A stretch of DNA of 64,000 nucleotides from Amphiura filiformis. Lineage: Eukaryota; Echinodermata; Ophiuroidea; Amphilepidida; Amphiuridae. Every line of letters starts with the position of its first letter. The stretch's first letter is position 1. The translations under genes were made by a program, and so were the position numbers. Below the pieces are notes generated by a model. That model worked only from the letters and a program-made list of their open reading frames with translations, made no database searches and was not told where the DNA came from. Location of the stretch: NCBI RefSeq assembly GCF_039555335.1, contig NC_092628.1:74030713-74094712 (forward strand). Reading direction: 5' to 3'. Of the stretch, positions 27,101 to 38,858 are shown one piece after another.

Positions 27101-30100
27101 ATTGAAAGCAGTAACTATTGACAGCAATGGGTGTTCTAAAGTATTTTGTGGCATTTAGAATATTTTAATTGTCGTCTGCAATCACTATCGCTGTGAATAG
27201 TATAAATGCAAAAGTGCAAACGATGCATCGCAAAAATTTGCCGATTGCCCGTCGCTTTTCAAAAGCAGTGCATCGCAATCGCTCAACGATCAAGTATAAA
27301 TTCAGTTTTATTTCACATTCTTAAATCCTCACAGAATTGGTGAGCTGATTGAGAGCCTGAAGTCCCTCCCTGTTAATGACTATTACCCTGACAAAGATGA
27401 CAATGAGAAGATTGACCCTGATGACAGTAAGCTGGTTGCTATCAGGGATACGCAGAAGTTGGTGGAAGAAGAGGCTGATATTTCATCAAGGATGTCGCCC
27501 AGGGGTGACATAAATGGTGTGGATAGTCAAAGTATTGCAAGTGGGGAGAGTTTGATGGCATTCCAGTTAGACCAAGTTGCAATATGTCCTCCAGATAAGG
27601 AAGAAGTGCTAGTCAAAGGTTGGTCATTATGGTATTGTTCTTAATTCCTCCTTGAGGTGTACCCTTTTGCAGTGTGTTTACAGCAAGTGATTGGTGGTTC
27701 TCTTTGAAATACAAGCATAGTGAGGGACTCTTTATGTTCTTATTAAACTAGCCAACATGTTTTTGATCATGTGGTATGTTTTCTGAATAATGAAGACAAG
27801 CTAGTCAATAGTTGGCTGGTGTGTCACTGATTTTTATGTTATTGTTACTAGAGATAAATAGTTGGTCTTGAGGACTGACAGAATGACTGATCAAAGTTTT
27901 TCATCATTTTAACTCTTTTCATGATGCCATTGTATGTATTTCTGTGTTCACTTCAACATTTTAATCATCAATTTTGAATACTTGCATGTGTGTAAGTAGA
28001 GGCAAAGAAAAGAGATGGAGAGCAGCCCTTTAGCTAGCCACCCGTCTGGCCGTCATTTTAGACGGGAGTTTGTTCCTGGGCTGTAGAGGTCTGGTAAATG
28101 TTTTAAAGGTCAAATTAGGACAGGCATTTTTATTCAAATGATGGGCAAACCTCAATTTCTAGCTAAGAACATGATGGAGGGGAAAGGAAAATGGCAACTT
28201 GCATTACCACAGTGTGCTATGCCCACATTCTAAAAATAAAGTTCATTATATATTGTATTTCTCCTCAGATTTGAATTTAGAAATCACTTCTAGTCGGAAC
28301 CTGATGATCACTGGTGCAACAGGCAGCGGGAAGACTTCCATTTTACGTGTGTTGCACGGCATGTGGCCAACAGCAGCTGGAAGCGTGGACAGATACCCAA
28401 CAGTACAACCCAAAGATGTCATGTTTTTACCCCAGAAGCCATTCTTATCGGATGGGACATTAAGAGAACAGGTAAAATTTGCATGGTAAAACAACAATCA
28501 AAGCTTTTACTCCAAAGTGCACAATAGCTTATGATTGTCAATAGTAGTTGACTTCTAATAACATATCCATGTACTCACATTTTGATGTGTCGAAACCTAC
28601 TGCCGGATTACTTGGTCATGAGTGCTGACTTGATCTAGAAGCACTGGTGGCACTTGTTGTGTATGCCATCCCCATATAATGAAAGACAAAGATAAAGAGA
28701 ATTTATCGCGTCTGGCGTCATCTGTCAATCAAACTCGAGCACGGTTTGTTTACAAGTGTCGTGATGATGACTTGCTGAACGCGGATTTATAACGGGCGCC
28801 TTATTGTTAATTTTGCACCTTTCGACATGCAAACCATCTCAAAAGTTAGGTCTTTATAGTAGGAAACTTTCATAACCGAAGGCACCATGTCCACAATGCC
28901 TAGAAAAGCTGCTTTTTGCCTTGTAAAAGTACGTAATTTTGCGCCATTTGCTGCTATTCCTTTTCTCTGATCAGCACCAGATAGATCGGTCTTCCTTTTA
29001 CGCGCTGATTAACCTGTGTAAACCAATCAAGGATCGTAATTGACAGTGACATCAGACGCGATAAATTCTTTTTATCTCTGTCTTTAATTATAGCAGTACC
29101 CCTAATTTGCTCAATATTGGTATTGTTGTGTATTTCACAATTACAGATAATGTACCCAGCCAAGGTATCCAGTACTTCCCAACCCATGGATGATGATGAC
29201 AAACTTCTAGATATTCTGGCTAGAGTAGGTCTGTTAAAGCTGTATAATCGCATTGGTGGCTTTGATGTACCAGTGGAATGGAACTGGTCAGATGTTATGA
29301 CTCCGGGAGAGATGCAATGTCTGTCTTTTGCCAGATTGTTCTATGCTAGACCAAAGTTTGCCAGTAAGTAAATACAGTGTATAAACACTTAAATATGGGT
29401 AGACCATGAACCTATCATTGAGCAGCAATAAGTAGCAAATATTAAATATTATGCACTTTTATTAGTGGCTTCAACATATATTATCAGTGACCATGGATTC
29501 CTTATCCTCTTCTTATTTTTACACCATGCTAGATACAAATCTTATCTTTTGTCAAATTACTCTACACATAACTTTTAAGTATGTCTACATACATGTGCTT
29601 GAATATTGTTGGATCAATTATAATATTTTTCACCCTGATGTGACAGTGACACCAACACGTTGAGGCAGGTGTTTCGCGCGTGCATCTATGCGGCGTCTTG
29701 CGCACATGTGTACATATGCCAGCACTTTCAGCGTCCGCTAGCTATCTGAAGCTGCACCCAATAAAATGCGCACCAACGTCACTGCCACTTCAGGGTGAAA
29801 AATGGTATTGACCATTTTTGCATTCCCCTAATGCATAGTGATATTGTAAGTGTATGATGTGATCAGGCTGTGTTGAGGGAGAGCTGTCACTGCCCTGCGT
29901 AATATACAGTATACCATCAAGTCATGGTGCTGTTCAACTTTGTGTATCATTGTTTGTTGCAACAAGATAAAGCAATGGTGATGAGTCTGCTACATACATA
30001 ACTTTGGGTAGGAACATCATTCTGACAAAACTGATAATTTGCCTGACAAATCTGAAATTTGCTTGTCAAATGTTAAATTAATAGGGGAAACATATTTGAG

Positions 30101-30464
30101 ATGATTGGAAGATAAATCTGTATGAAAGTACAATATTTTTTATTTTTGTATTGTAACCTTTATGCGAGTATGAAAATTGTTTGATATAAAGATGTTTTAC
30201 TTCATTGTTAGAGATGATGCATGCTTATTTCACATTTTCTTGTACTACTTAAATATAAATGTTGTGTTTCTTTCAGTACTTGATGAAGCTACAAGTGCCT
30301 TAACAATAACCCATGAAGATGCTATGTATAGACACTGTTCAAATCTGAACATGACAATTGTAAGTGTTGGCCACCGTGAAACACTGCGGAAATTCCATGA
30401 CTGCGTACTGCACCTAGACGGCAAAGGCGGTTGGACAATGAGGTCTCTCAATTCACACAACTAG
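18149..30464 (+). CDS. ABCD4: ABCD4, lysosomal cobalamin ABC half-transporter
   Basis: Thirteen coding exons: 18149-18225, 20794-20912, 21490-21617, 22820-22962, 23532-23648, 24258-24383, 24745-24890, 25604-25725, 26442-26533, 27335-27618, 28269-28471, 29147-29363 and 30277-30464 (TAG). They sum to 1962 nt, 653 residues, with canonical splice sites and unbroken phase. Human ABCD4 has 606. The membrane domain carries family-diagnostic stretches ([40 protein letters not shown]). The ATPase domain has Walker [10 protein letters not shown] (467-475), Q-loop region FLPQKPF, the ABCD4-type signature TPGEMQ (571-576) instead of LSGGQ, Walker B/D-loop ILDEATSAL (592-600) and H-loop SVGHR (His 624). 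ABCD4 exports cobalamin from lysosomes and reaches them with LMBRD1. The extra length lies mainly in an acidic, serine-rich linker (exon 10) between the membrane and ATPase domains. The start was chosen as the ATG that joins in phase to exon 2; upstream non-coding exons were not sought. Confidence 0.96.
18671..20328. mobile_element. Older MITE-like element split by a hAT-like insertion
   Basis: Ends AGAGGTTATCC and GGATAACCTCT are inverted and flanked by atgcaat at 18664-18670 and 20329-20335. The two halves together match the uninterrupted copy at 10090-10290. It lies in ABCD4 intron 1. The hAT-like element 18795-20211 sits in its middle. Confidence 0.8.
18795..20211. mobile_element. hAT-like non-autonomous transposon, 1417 bp, 8-bp target duplication
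   Basis: Ends CAGGGTTTTCTTTAA and TTAAAGAAAACCCTG are inverted and flanked by a perfect 8-bp repeat, ttggtggg, at 18787-18794 and 20212-20219. Eight-base duplications and CAGxG ends are hallmarks of hAT elements. The interior holds two or three diverged copies of a roughly 240-bp block (caattaggtcttcatttt, gggggaacatccccct, gacatttgccaattta) and G runs; no transposase is recognisable. Confidence 0.85.
20480..20790 (-). mobile_element. LINE (L2/CR1-like) 3' fragment, antisense in ABCD4 intron 1
   Basis: On the minus strand the segment encodes [12 protein letters not shown] and, in a shifted frame, [19 protein letters not shown], the C-terminal tail typical of CR1/L2-clade ORF2 proteins, followed by a short 3' end. 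It is frameshifted and 5'-truncated. It abuts the splice acceptor of ABCD4 exon 2 at 20794. Confidence 0.7.
21188..21404. mobile_element. TA-flanked MITE in ABCD4 intron 2
   Basis: TACTAGGAATTTCAATTGAA on the left and its diverged complement TTCAACTGAATGAACACAGC on the right give ~32-bp inverted ends bounded by TA. Tc1/mariner-type by duplication length (inference). Confidence 0.7.
21957..22322. repeat. 38-bp minisatellite with an inverted flanking monomer and telomere-like spacer
   Basis: gcagggta recurs every 38 bases at 22035, 22073, 22111, 22149, 22187, 22225, 22263 and 22301. An inverted part-monomer (attctggtataccctgcaca) starts at 21956, separated from the array by degenerate ccctaa repeats at about 21985-22018. 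It lies in ABCD4 intron 3. The array has no stop codons on the minus strand, which creates long but meaningless ORFs. Confidence 0.92.
23236..23399. mobile_element. MITE in ABCD4 intron 4
   Basis: TTTGGTTCACCTCATGTTC faces GAACTTAAAGTGAACCAAA; the match extends imperfectly to about 28 bases. The interior is CG-containing and non-coding. Confidence 0.65.
23683..23760. repeat. Degenerate telomere-like TTAGGG repeats in ABCD4 intron 5
   Basis: About ten variants of gggtta/ggatta occur within 80 bases. They resemble the metazoan telomere repeat but are interstitial and decayed. Confidence 0.75.
25935..26210 (+). mobile_element. tRNA-derived SINE candidate in ABCD4 intron 8
   Basis: The segment carries a B-box ggttcgatccc at 25984-25994 with a plausible A-box-like region 30-50 bases upstream. 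A ~200-base body follows and ends near ggttaaataagatgttaat. The stems do not fold as a functional tRNA by eye. Confidence 0.45.
26933..27308. mobile_element. MITE ending 26 bp before ABCD4 exon 10
   Basis: Inverted ends AAGCTGAATTTATACTCGAT and TGATCAAGTATAAATTCAGT. The same end sequence appears inverted at about 39738-39759. Because exon 10 begins at 27335, this element supplies or borders the branch point of that intron. Confidence 0.75.
28682..29085. mobile_element. MITE with ~40-bp inverted ends in ABCD4 intron 11
   Basis: Left aaagacaaagataaagagaa followed by tttatcgcgtctgg; right side is its inverted copy (cagacgcgataaattctttt). The interior is non-coding. It ends about 60 bases before exon 12. 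Confidence 0.75.
29625..29803. mobile_element. MITE in ABCD4 intron 12
   Basis: ATTTTTCACCCTGATGTGAC and the inverted GCCACTTCAGGGTGAAAAAT define ends of about 30 bases around a CG-rich core. Confidence 0.7.
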
Positions 30465-30664
30465 CCTCTTGCACAGACTGCACAGATATTCATTCTATCC
30501 CATTTCATTGTATCAAGATTGAAACTATCAAGATGTTGCAAACTTATTGTTTTGTATCCTGAATTTGGTACAAATGTGATGTAACCAAAGAGATTATTCA
30601 CCCAAAGAGTATTGACTCAGAATCTGCCCGCATGTAATGCAATGGTAAATCCGCCATTTTGATT

Positions 30665-30892
30665 TGTCGCTCATGGAGGGCATATAGTGTACCTCTGGCG
30701 TGTTTTCGACAAGATCCCTAAATCAAACAATTTATACTTACATGGCTATAAAGGTTTTTGCACTCTCATTGTTTAGCATTGATTTTTGGCATTACATGCA
30801 AAATTCAAACAACAGTGTACTTTGAATTGAAGTTTGCTGGGCACATAGCAAAATTTTTCAGAGGTACACTATTTTGCCCTCCATGAGCGACA
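30665..30892. mobile_element. MITE just downstream of the ABCD4 stop codon
   Basis: tgtcgctcatggagggcata and its inverted match tgccctccatgagcgaca, with tagtgtacctctg extending the arm to about 33 bases. It starts 200 bases after the stop codon, so it probably lies in the 3' UTR, where the arms could form a hairpin in the mRNA. Confidence 0.7.
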
Positions 30893-31143
30893 CACAAACA
30901 TGGCAGAGTTGGTACTGTTTGGTTCTACTTCATTGGATGTAACATAATAATGTTACATCCTGGTACAATGTATTACAGGGATTAGGGAAGTCATACATTG
31001 TTTGTTGGTAATGGTATTTAGCAATAATGAGTTACCAACCAGGGGTCATAGGGTCATGTTGCTCTCCTGACTCGAAATAACAGGACAAAATTGACCAAAA
31101 TTTGTAATATGTTTCTTTCATAACAATTATCAATTATGGCTTA

Positions 31144-31260
31144 GTCTTTGTCAAAGACCTCGCGATCCTAGGGGGCGAGGGAGCGCCGAAGCCGCAACAG
31201 CGAGCGCCACAGGCGCGCGCTCTCACTACGGTGCTCTAGGCAAAGCCTTGTTGAAAGGCT
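31144..31260. mobile_element. 117-bp GC-rich insertion flanked by 12-bp direct repeats
   Basis: aattatggctta occurs at 31132-31143 and again at 31261-31272. The enclosed segment is GC-rich (gcgagggagcgccgaagccg) in an AT-rich setting. A long flanking duplication suggests LINE-type retroposition; no A/B box or known source was recognised. Confidence 0.55.
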
Positions 31261-31272
31261 AATTATGGCTTA

Positions 31273-34200
31273 TTTTTAAATTTGTGCATGCTTCAAGTGC
31301 TTTTGTCCCAGTAAAGTCATGTTGTTATCAGATCAGTGGGACATCACTTCTGTAAAGTGCACAAAAATGCAAGGATATTTTGCTTGAAATGTTCATTTAT
31401 TATATAGAAATAATTTCCCAAATTCTTATTCAGAGAAATTATTCTTTTTGATAAGTGATCAACTGTAACCTGCTTATGTTGTGAAACTGCAATTCATTTA
31501 ATATTGTATATTTTTTTGCCTTTTTATAAGCGAGTGAAGATGAAACACAGTCTGCTTACGCTTAGTTCAGGTATTGGAGCAGTACTTCAATATAAGGCAA
31601 AACTTGTGTTGTAGAGGACAGCATGGCATAATAATAATAATATGTACATTAAGCGCCTACAAAAAAAAAAACCTCGCATTATAAACATTAAAACAAATCC
31701 GTAAAGATGAAATAGTCCAGTTATCTCAACTGCAGTTGCTGGATTGGTACTTCAATATTTGATGGTACCTCATTTTTTTCCAAAGTTATAAGTGAGTGAA
31801 GATAGTAGACCAAATGAGAATGGTGTCTCCTATGCCAGTGGTATCTAATGCAGCAGTTAACTTGGGGAAAAATAGGAAGCAGATATTGGCCGATATCTTA
31901 TTATATATAAATATAATATTGTAGGCTGAATAATATTCAGTGAATATGCGCATGTATATGTCATTAAATGATGCTAAAGTGATTTATAATAAATAAATAA
32001 ATATAAAGGGACTTGTCTTCTGTGATTAGCAAGACTGGTGTGCAATGTTGCACAGTGTGCTGAGACCATACATGTATATCATCCCATTATTACTGCCATA
32101 CTTTAATGTTCAGTATTAATTTCTAACATGGTTTTAGTGTTCAGTATTAATTTATAACATGGCTGAAATGAATTATCAGATTTAAAGAAGCTTAATTGCA
32201 TATATGTTCTAGAAGTATATTGTATTATTTCTTGAAACAAAACAAGTTTTGCTGATCTAGGTTGAAAAGCATCTCAGTTGCTTTATATTAAAATACTGAT
32301 AGGAGTGATGGACAAGAGCCAAAGTTGGTTGAATTGTAACCAAGTTGTTCCACTTCGGTCTCACTTAAAATTGATCACCCAACTGCAACTGAAGCTCACA
32401 TTTTTGTTGGTTTTAGCATATTTACTAAGCAAGATTAGTGCTAACCAAGAGGGAGAATATGGTCATCAGTTGTAAATAGCTACATAGCAAGGCGAACCAC
32501 AAGTTGGCTGAGTGGAAATACAGGAGATGGCCTGTATTAAATATACATGGGGAGGAGATGGTTGTGAATAAGTTAGCCTGTGTGACTCAGAGGAGAAGAT
32601 AGAACTACCACCACCTCCAAAGATCAGATAAATTTGAAGCATTATCAAGAGATGAGGCCTAAAGTCAGCATCAGGGCCCAGGCCCAGATCCATAATGTAT
32701 TGATGGAGCACATGGGCCTTGTTCCTGAAATCTATTTTAATTGACATTTTTATACTTCTGTTTGAAATATTTAAACAAATTCAAAATTTCTTGGACAAAA
32801 TGTACTTGGCCAATAATTTGATGAAAAATTAGATCAGCCTTCGTTAAACTTTCTCTTCTCCAATTGATTGTGATTTATGAATTTCCAGATGTTGTGGATA
32901 TCGCGAAGCATTTTGAAGAGTCTGGTGAATCAATGATTTGTGTGGGGCTGGGAAGTAGCAATATATAAAGTGTGGTTAAAAGCATGCCCTCTATTTAGTA
33001 TCAAGGAGCAACAGTAATCATGTTGGAGATGCTTTTGAATTATGAAAAGTGACATAATCAGTACTACAATAAGTTTATAAATAGTTTTATTTTTACATTA
33101 AATTCTACAATATATGTATTTGATCCTATTCCATAGGTGAAAGAAGAGTCTCTACTAATGGCTGAGTCCCTCCATTTTGATATTTTCATAATATTCTATA
33201 CCATATTGTTTCAGAAGCTTTGTATTAAGCACAAGGGTATTTTTGTTATGTAGTATTATTATTTTATCTTATTCTACATCCAAGTCCTTGGTTTTCAGTT
33301 TTATGTAGACGTAAGACTCATCTCAGTAGGTACTATTTGAATTGGAATCAGTTGTTATCAGGTTACAAGCAAATATCAGTAAAAACAAAATCAATACAGT
33401 TGTATATAGAGCATATAACAATTGTTAAATTACGAATTAAAGGTATTATTTTAATGTTCACATTTTGTTAACAAGTATATTCAGAGATATTATAGTAATT
33501 GGTATAATACTTTGGTAAATTGTGTGCTAGTGAAAACTTCGGAAAAAGAAAAAAACATGTTTTGTATCTTAATTACTGTAAAAAGTATGTGTGCAATTTT
33601 CATACAGCTGAAAAATTTGTATTCAAAAACAATTTTTGTTCTTAACAATTAATAATTTTCTATTTGTACTATTTGTAAGCAAGTTTTATAATTGTAAATA
33701 TTTTGTTTGTTTGTTTATAATGCACCACTCCAATGAGGAACAACCCTGTTTTGAAATGAAATCCAATATAATATGTGACCATCCACCACGAAGTGGTTCT
33801 AAAGTGGGCTCTAGATCATTTTCTGTTTATTGCAGATTTTGAAAGAATGCACTTTCAGCTTTAAAATGACACCTCACCCAGCTTCATTGGACATGTGGAA
33901 GTAAAGTCATGGTTCATCAAAGGTCAAACTCCAAATATCTTTTTCATAGAAATCCATATACTGTTTTTGATTGTATCTCAAAATGGAAAATACTGACTTT
34001 AACGTCTGTGGACTTTACGACCAGTTTGTGGTGGATGGGCACATAAAATTTATATATTTTTATCTTAACCTGTCAGTGGTTCAACCAAGGTGTGTGTACT
34101 TATATATTTGGGTGTGTACATCATGGTGGTTTTGTCAATCTCATAAATCGCTACCCTTGCCATATTCCATCACAATTGTGATGTAAGGAGGGTTGATTTG

Positions 34201-34990
34201 ACAGCTCTCTAGCTCAGCAGCAGATAGACTCATGTACATGAACTGAGCACTGTATGTATGATTGTTTTTGATGTGTATATATTTTGTCAGGCATAGTATT
34301 TTATGTACTGATGTACTCCCAAACAGGACCCCATATATAGGTTTTGTTCTTTCACATACCAGAGACGATCATACATGCAGAGCTGATGGACATACGTCTG
34401 TCTGCTGCTGAGCCTGCCATCAAAATGAAGGTGTAGGTGGGAATATGTAGGAGCAGATTGGGCATGAGATATTGCAAAAACAAGGATACTGGAAATCAGT
34501 TCATTTTTGCTTATTTTTATCAACAATTTTTAACATGCATTTTGTACCATTTGAGAGGCTGTTGTTACTGGTCAAGGCATTGAATGATGAATCCTTTACA
34601 AGTATTCCTTTTTTAGTAATTTTTAAAATGCTATTGTATTTCATACAAGAATTGAAGACTGTCATTGATAATACACCAGCACAAAAAATGCTACTGCTAA
34701 GAAAATGATGGCCATATAATGTCAATAAAACCTGTGGAAACTTTACTCCAAATTTTTGTTTGAAAATCACAGCTTGCCATTAATAATATTTAATATATCA
34801 CTCGCACATAAATTCTAGACCACTCATTAGTTGATTACCATTAAATATTTTTACTATCAACCAATGCTGTTTGATAGTTAGTACCACCATTGTGACGCTT
34901 ATACTGGGTGATACCCTAGCCATACGGGAAGAGGCTGACTTGTAGCACAATTTGTGTGTGTCTCTTAGACTTGCCAATTTGGATAATTAA
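31273..34990. other. AT-rich intergenic DNA, no gene seen
   Basis: Contains AATAAA clusters near 31988 that could serve ABCD4 polyadenylation, and short unsupported ORFs. No splice-bounded conserved exon, transposon end or RNA gene was recognised. Confidence 0.5.
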
Positions 34991-34992
34991 AA

Positions 34993-35449
34993 ATTGTCAC
35001 CCTGCTATGATAACTGTCTAACTCACTTTTCAGCCAAATTGAGGTTTTTGCCAAAATCATGTCTCTATTAGCATATGCAAATGACCTGCTGTAATAATGC
35101 CATTGACCAAACATTAAAGGAGATTTTGGAATGTGGTAGGCAATTTTGACAGGTGATAAATGGTGAGTTGGCATAATACCAGAATTTATGCCTATTCTAT
35201 TATTTATGCCTGTTTGTGTGAAGATTCTGCTCTGATTCTTGCCTAAGTCAATGAAAGTCACATGTATCATGTAATCACCCTAATCGTGTCTCATAGTTCC
35301 TTTTAATTTGTCTCAGTATCATTTTGTTCTTGTCCAAAGATTGGTGAATAGATATGTTTGTATGCATGCTTGAACCATATTTTGTACTTTTTCTCAAACC
35401 TACAACAAAAAATGCATCATAGCAGCGTTTTTTTTAGCAGGGTGACAAA
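34993..35449. mobile_element. MITE, ends TTGTCACCCTGCTA
   Basis: Inverted ends aattgtcaccctgctatga and tagcagggtgacaaaa. The inner part (gcatgcttgaaccatatttt) also occurs in the neighbouring element 36177-36470, so the two are related. Confidence 0.65.
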
Positions 35450-36176
35450 ATGTATAAACTTATGTAACTGCTAACTTGTGTTGCATCAACAAATGAGTAT
35501 AAAAACTGTTCTTGAACAGTTAAGAATTTATGTATGAGTGATATGAAACAAATGACAATGGTCTTAAATTTATGTAATGGTCAAAATATATTCACAAGGA
35601 GGAAGATGTGTTGTTCCATTCCATTCACTGTTCCAGCTTGTGGAATGGAACAATCCATCTTTTATTTCAACTCATGTTTATATGTTGACCATCACACTCA
35701 TAGACAGTTAATATTTGTATATACTTTTAAATTTGTGATAAGCAAAATCAGTCTATTGTCTTGATAATTGAATAAATTCAGTAATTTAATAATTGCTAAG
35801 AGCTTCCACAAGAAGATAAAATAGATAATGGTGCTTTAAGAACATAATTGCTTCTACAATAAGAAAGATCTCAAATACAATGATTTCCTATGAAAATCAG
35901 CTTTATTTTAATAAAATTCTGATGCACAACATTGGACTATAAACATGGTGTCATGTAGTTATTCGTACTGAAATGGTTGCTTGTGTGTGCATCATGAACA
36001 AAACATGTATGCTGAAGCATCCAGTAAATGGATGGAGTGAGCCAAATATGTCTTGCCCATGCACAAACACTTCACAATTTTATATATTTAACCTCTTTAG
36101 ACTTAAGATTTCTATACCAAAATGTTTGGCAAATTTTTAAAATCAAAGAATTCCAAGTATTGTACTTTGTAATAGT

Positions 36177-36470
36177 ATATCGTCAGCCTGCTGCACCTTT
36201 TAAGTCATTTTTTGTAATTTTGAGAACATTCAAAACAAGTACTAAAGTACTTGAGAATAAGTACAAAACATGGCATGCATTTAAACATATTTATTCACCA
36301 ATCTTTGCACAAGAACAAATGATACATGTACAAATGAAAGGATTAATCCGAAATAATCAGGGTGATTACGTAACTGATGCATGCTTGAACCACATTTTGT
36401 TCTTTGTTCTCAAAATTACAAAAAATGACTTAGGCGATTAGCGTAGCAGCACTAGCAGGCTGACGATATC
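36177..36470. mobile_element. MITE, ends ATATCGTCAGCCTGCT
   Basis: Inverted ends atatcgtcagcctgct and agcaggctgacgatat. Interior shares gcatgcttgaaccacatttt with 34993-35449. The continuous ORF through it is not conserved protein. Confidence 0.65.
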
Positions 36471-37060
36471 TTGCACTTTCAATCCAGATGTACCATAATC
36501 TGTACATCAATCACAAGACCTTTAAATTAACAAGCACAATATTTGAAAAATATGATCGGTTTGATGCATGTAAATCTTGAAAAATTTGAAAAAGAGATAT
36601 CCTTAGCACCAACTTGACCAATATATGGTAGCAAGATAGTGCAATTGATGTTTGTTGGTCTTCCCTTATGATTTCTGAGGAGCTAGAAAAATTATTTTAC
36701 TTGTTTCAACAAATATATACACTTCCACACTTGCTGAGTTTTCTTGTCATAATGACTGGTTCTTTTTCATGGAAGAAAATTCAGTAATAGAGGCATGTTT
36801 ATTGCTGAATGACTTGCATTGTTAATGTTAATGAGGTTCACTGATTTGGGTCACCAGCTGAATCGCAAAGGGTAGTTGCCACCTTGCTTTCTTCAGTTAC
36901 TCTTCATTTCCTCAGGCTTTACACTCTGTGCAAAGATAATGGTTTGCCCATGGAACACTCATACCCATTAAAACAATTCTGGTCTCGGCTACCTTACAGC
37001 GACTTGGCTAAGAATACAGGTTTGCTCATCATATGGATGTAATTGCCTGTCTTACATGTA

Positions 37061-37659
37061 TACGAGGGGGTATCAACAAGTTTTAGAAATCGCCCAGAAG
37101 TGAAAGAGCTATATCAATGAAATTTTGTCAGTGCAATCACTGGTCCTTATGTACACTATGGTGCAAAAATGGTCTCATAGGTATGTTTACTTTTTTTTAC
37201 AGGAGCTAGATGTCACTACCGGCCTATGTAACGGCATAACCAGCAAAATGGAGAAAATTGAGGCATGCAGCATGATTAAGTTTCATTTAAGGGTTACAGT
37301 GCCCAGAAAATCTGTGATGAAATAAAAATTCCTTTTCCAAAAAGCGACAGTGACATATCACAATCACCACCGAAGATAACTTTCAATTCATCATCAATTT
37401 TCTAGGCACTGCAACCCTTCAAAAGCAGGATCTTAATAATGCTGCTAGCCTCAATTTTCTCAATATTGCAGTTTATGCGCAGTAACTGGGGCAGCGGGTT
37501 ATTGGCATCTAGTGCCACCTGTAAAAAAGTAAACATACCTATGGGACCATTTTTGGACCATAATGTACATAAGGTCCAGTGATTGCACTAACAAAATTTC
37601 ATTAATATAGCTCTTTCACTTCTGGGCGATTTCTAAAACTTTTTGATACCCCCTCGTAT
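37061..37659. mobile_element. mariner-derived element with ~110-bp inverted ends
   Basis: Ends TACGAGGGGGTATCAA and TTGATACCCCCTCGTA, flanked by TA, with inverted similarity extending through gcccagaagtgaaagagcta and gcaatcactggtccttatgt. The core carries MEKIEACSMIKFHLR (about 37248-37290), the start of a mariner transposase helix-turn-helix, soon followed by a stop; the catalytic part is absent. Confidence 0.8.
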
Positions 37660-37722
37660 CTGACTTTAAATACATTAATAAGACTTCATCATGTATACTG
37701 AAGGTTTCAATCAGATGACATG

Positions 37723-37882
37723 CAGTGGCATGCGGAAGTTTTTAAAAGTGGGGGGGGACGGGTCTCGATTCCCCTGACTGTTGTAAAATTTTCGGCTTGA
37801 TTCACTTGCCGTAATAGCCAATCCCTACCAATTCCCCATTTTCCCCCACCTGCTCTCAGCTCCACCTTTGCGCACGCCACTG
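37723..37882. mobile_element. hAT-like MITE, 160 bp
   Basis: Ends CAGTGGCATGCGGA and TGCGCACGCCACTG are inverted; flanks atgacatg (37715-37722) and atgaaatg (37883-37890) form an 8-bp duplication with one mismatch. Confidence 0.75.
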
Positions 37883-38858
37883 ATGAAATGTGTGTTGCTA
37901 TGGAACGTGACCAATTTCTTTCAACAGTTATTAGAACCTGTCATAGACACTAACCACGTAACACATATTTCTTTGTCTTGCGCGTAAACACGAAGACAAG
38001 CAACGCTTTATGCATATCGCGAAGGCACACAACTCTGTTAGACATGAACGATCAGCCCTCATGAATATGCGCAAATTCACAGCATACAAAGCATGGGGAC
38101 TTAATTGGCTGTTTGCAAATAGTTTGTAGAAGTGTGTGACACTTAATTTGCTAATCCAATAAGCAATTGTATACCCAAAATGAAGGGTGGATGAGTGTAT
38201 AGCTAGAAACTACTACCCTAATTATTGCTGCATTTCACCCACTACATAAAATCACATAGCCCTCAGAGAGGAGAGATATCCTTCACATATAAAACCAAGC
38301 CCTTCAGAGCATACCATCTGCTTTGTAATTGCATGGCCACATATTACTCAGTTAGCTTAGTGTCCAAGCAAATTGTCAGATTATTTATACAAACTCCATA
38401 TTTCACTTGATGCATTTTCAGAATTAAAGTTTGTCAGCTGTTGCAACCTCTCATAAATGCTAAACTTTTTTTTGCACATTGAGTGAACTGTTCTTATTTT
38501 ACTTTGGTAAATTACACACAGATGCAGTATTGGCATTATGTGACTTTCAGAATGACAATTATTGCTTTACATAAATATAAAACTTCAAGCACTAATGTGC
38601 AGAATAAGACACATGATGCAAGGTGTTCCAGAGTAGTTTTTTTTCACTGGTTGTTAAAACAAACAGTTGCTTATTATACAGTGCGAATTGCCCATAAAAA
38701 TTAGTTCCCTGTACTTCGATATAATTTCCAGCTTATTTGTTATTTGATGATTCACTTTTTTAGTCTGTTGGGTGTGCACCAATGTCAATCTGGTATTATT
38801 TCCATACGAAAATATCTGTCTATAAATAATCTATCTCATCTATATCCTATAGTTATCA

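Noticed and set aside
36028-36441. 137-codon plus-strand ORF
   Set aside because: Lies mostly within a MITE and its inverted ends; AT-biased composition without a recognisable domain.
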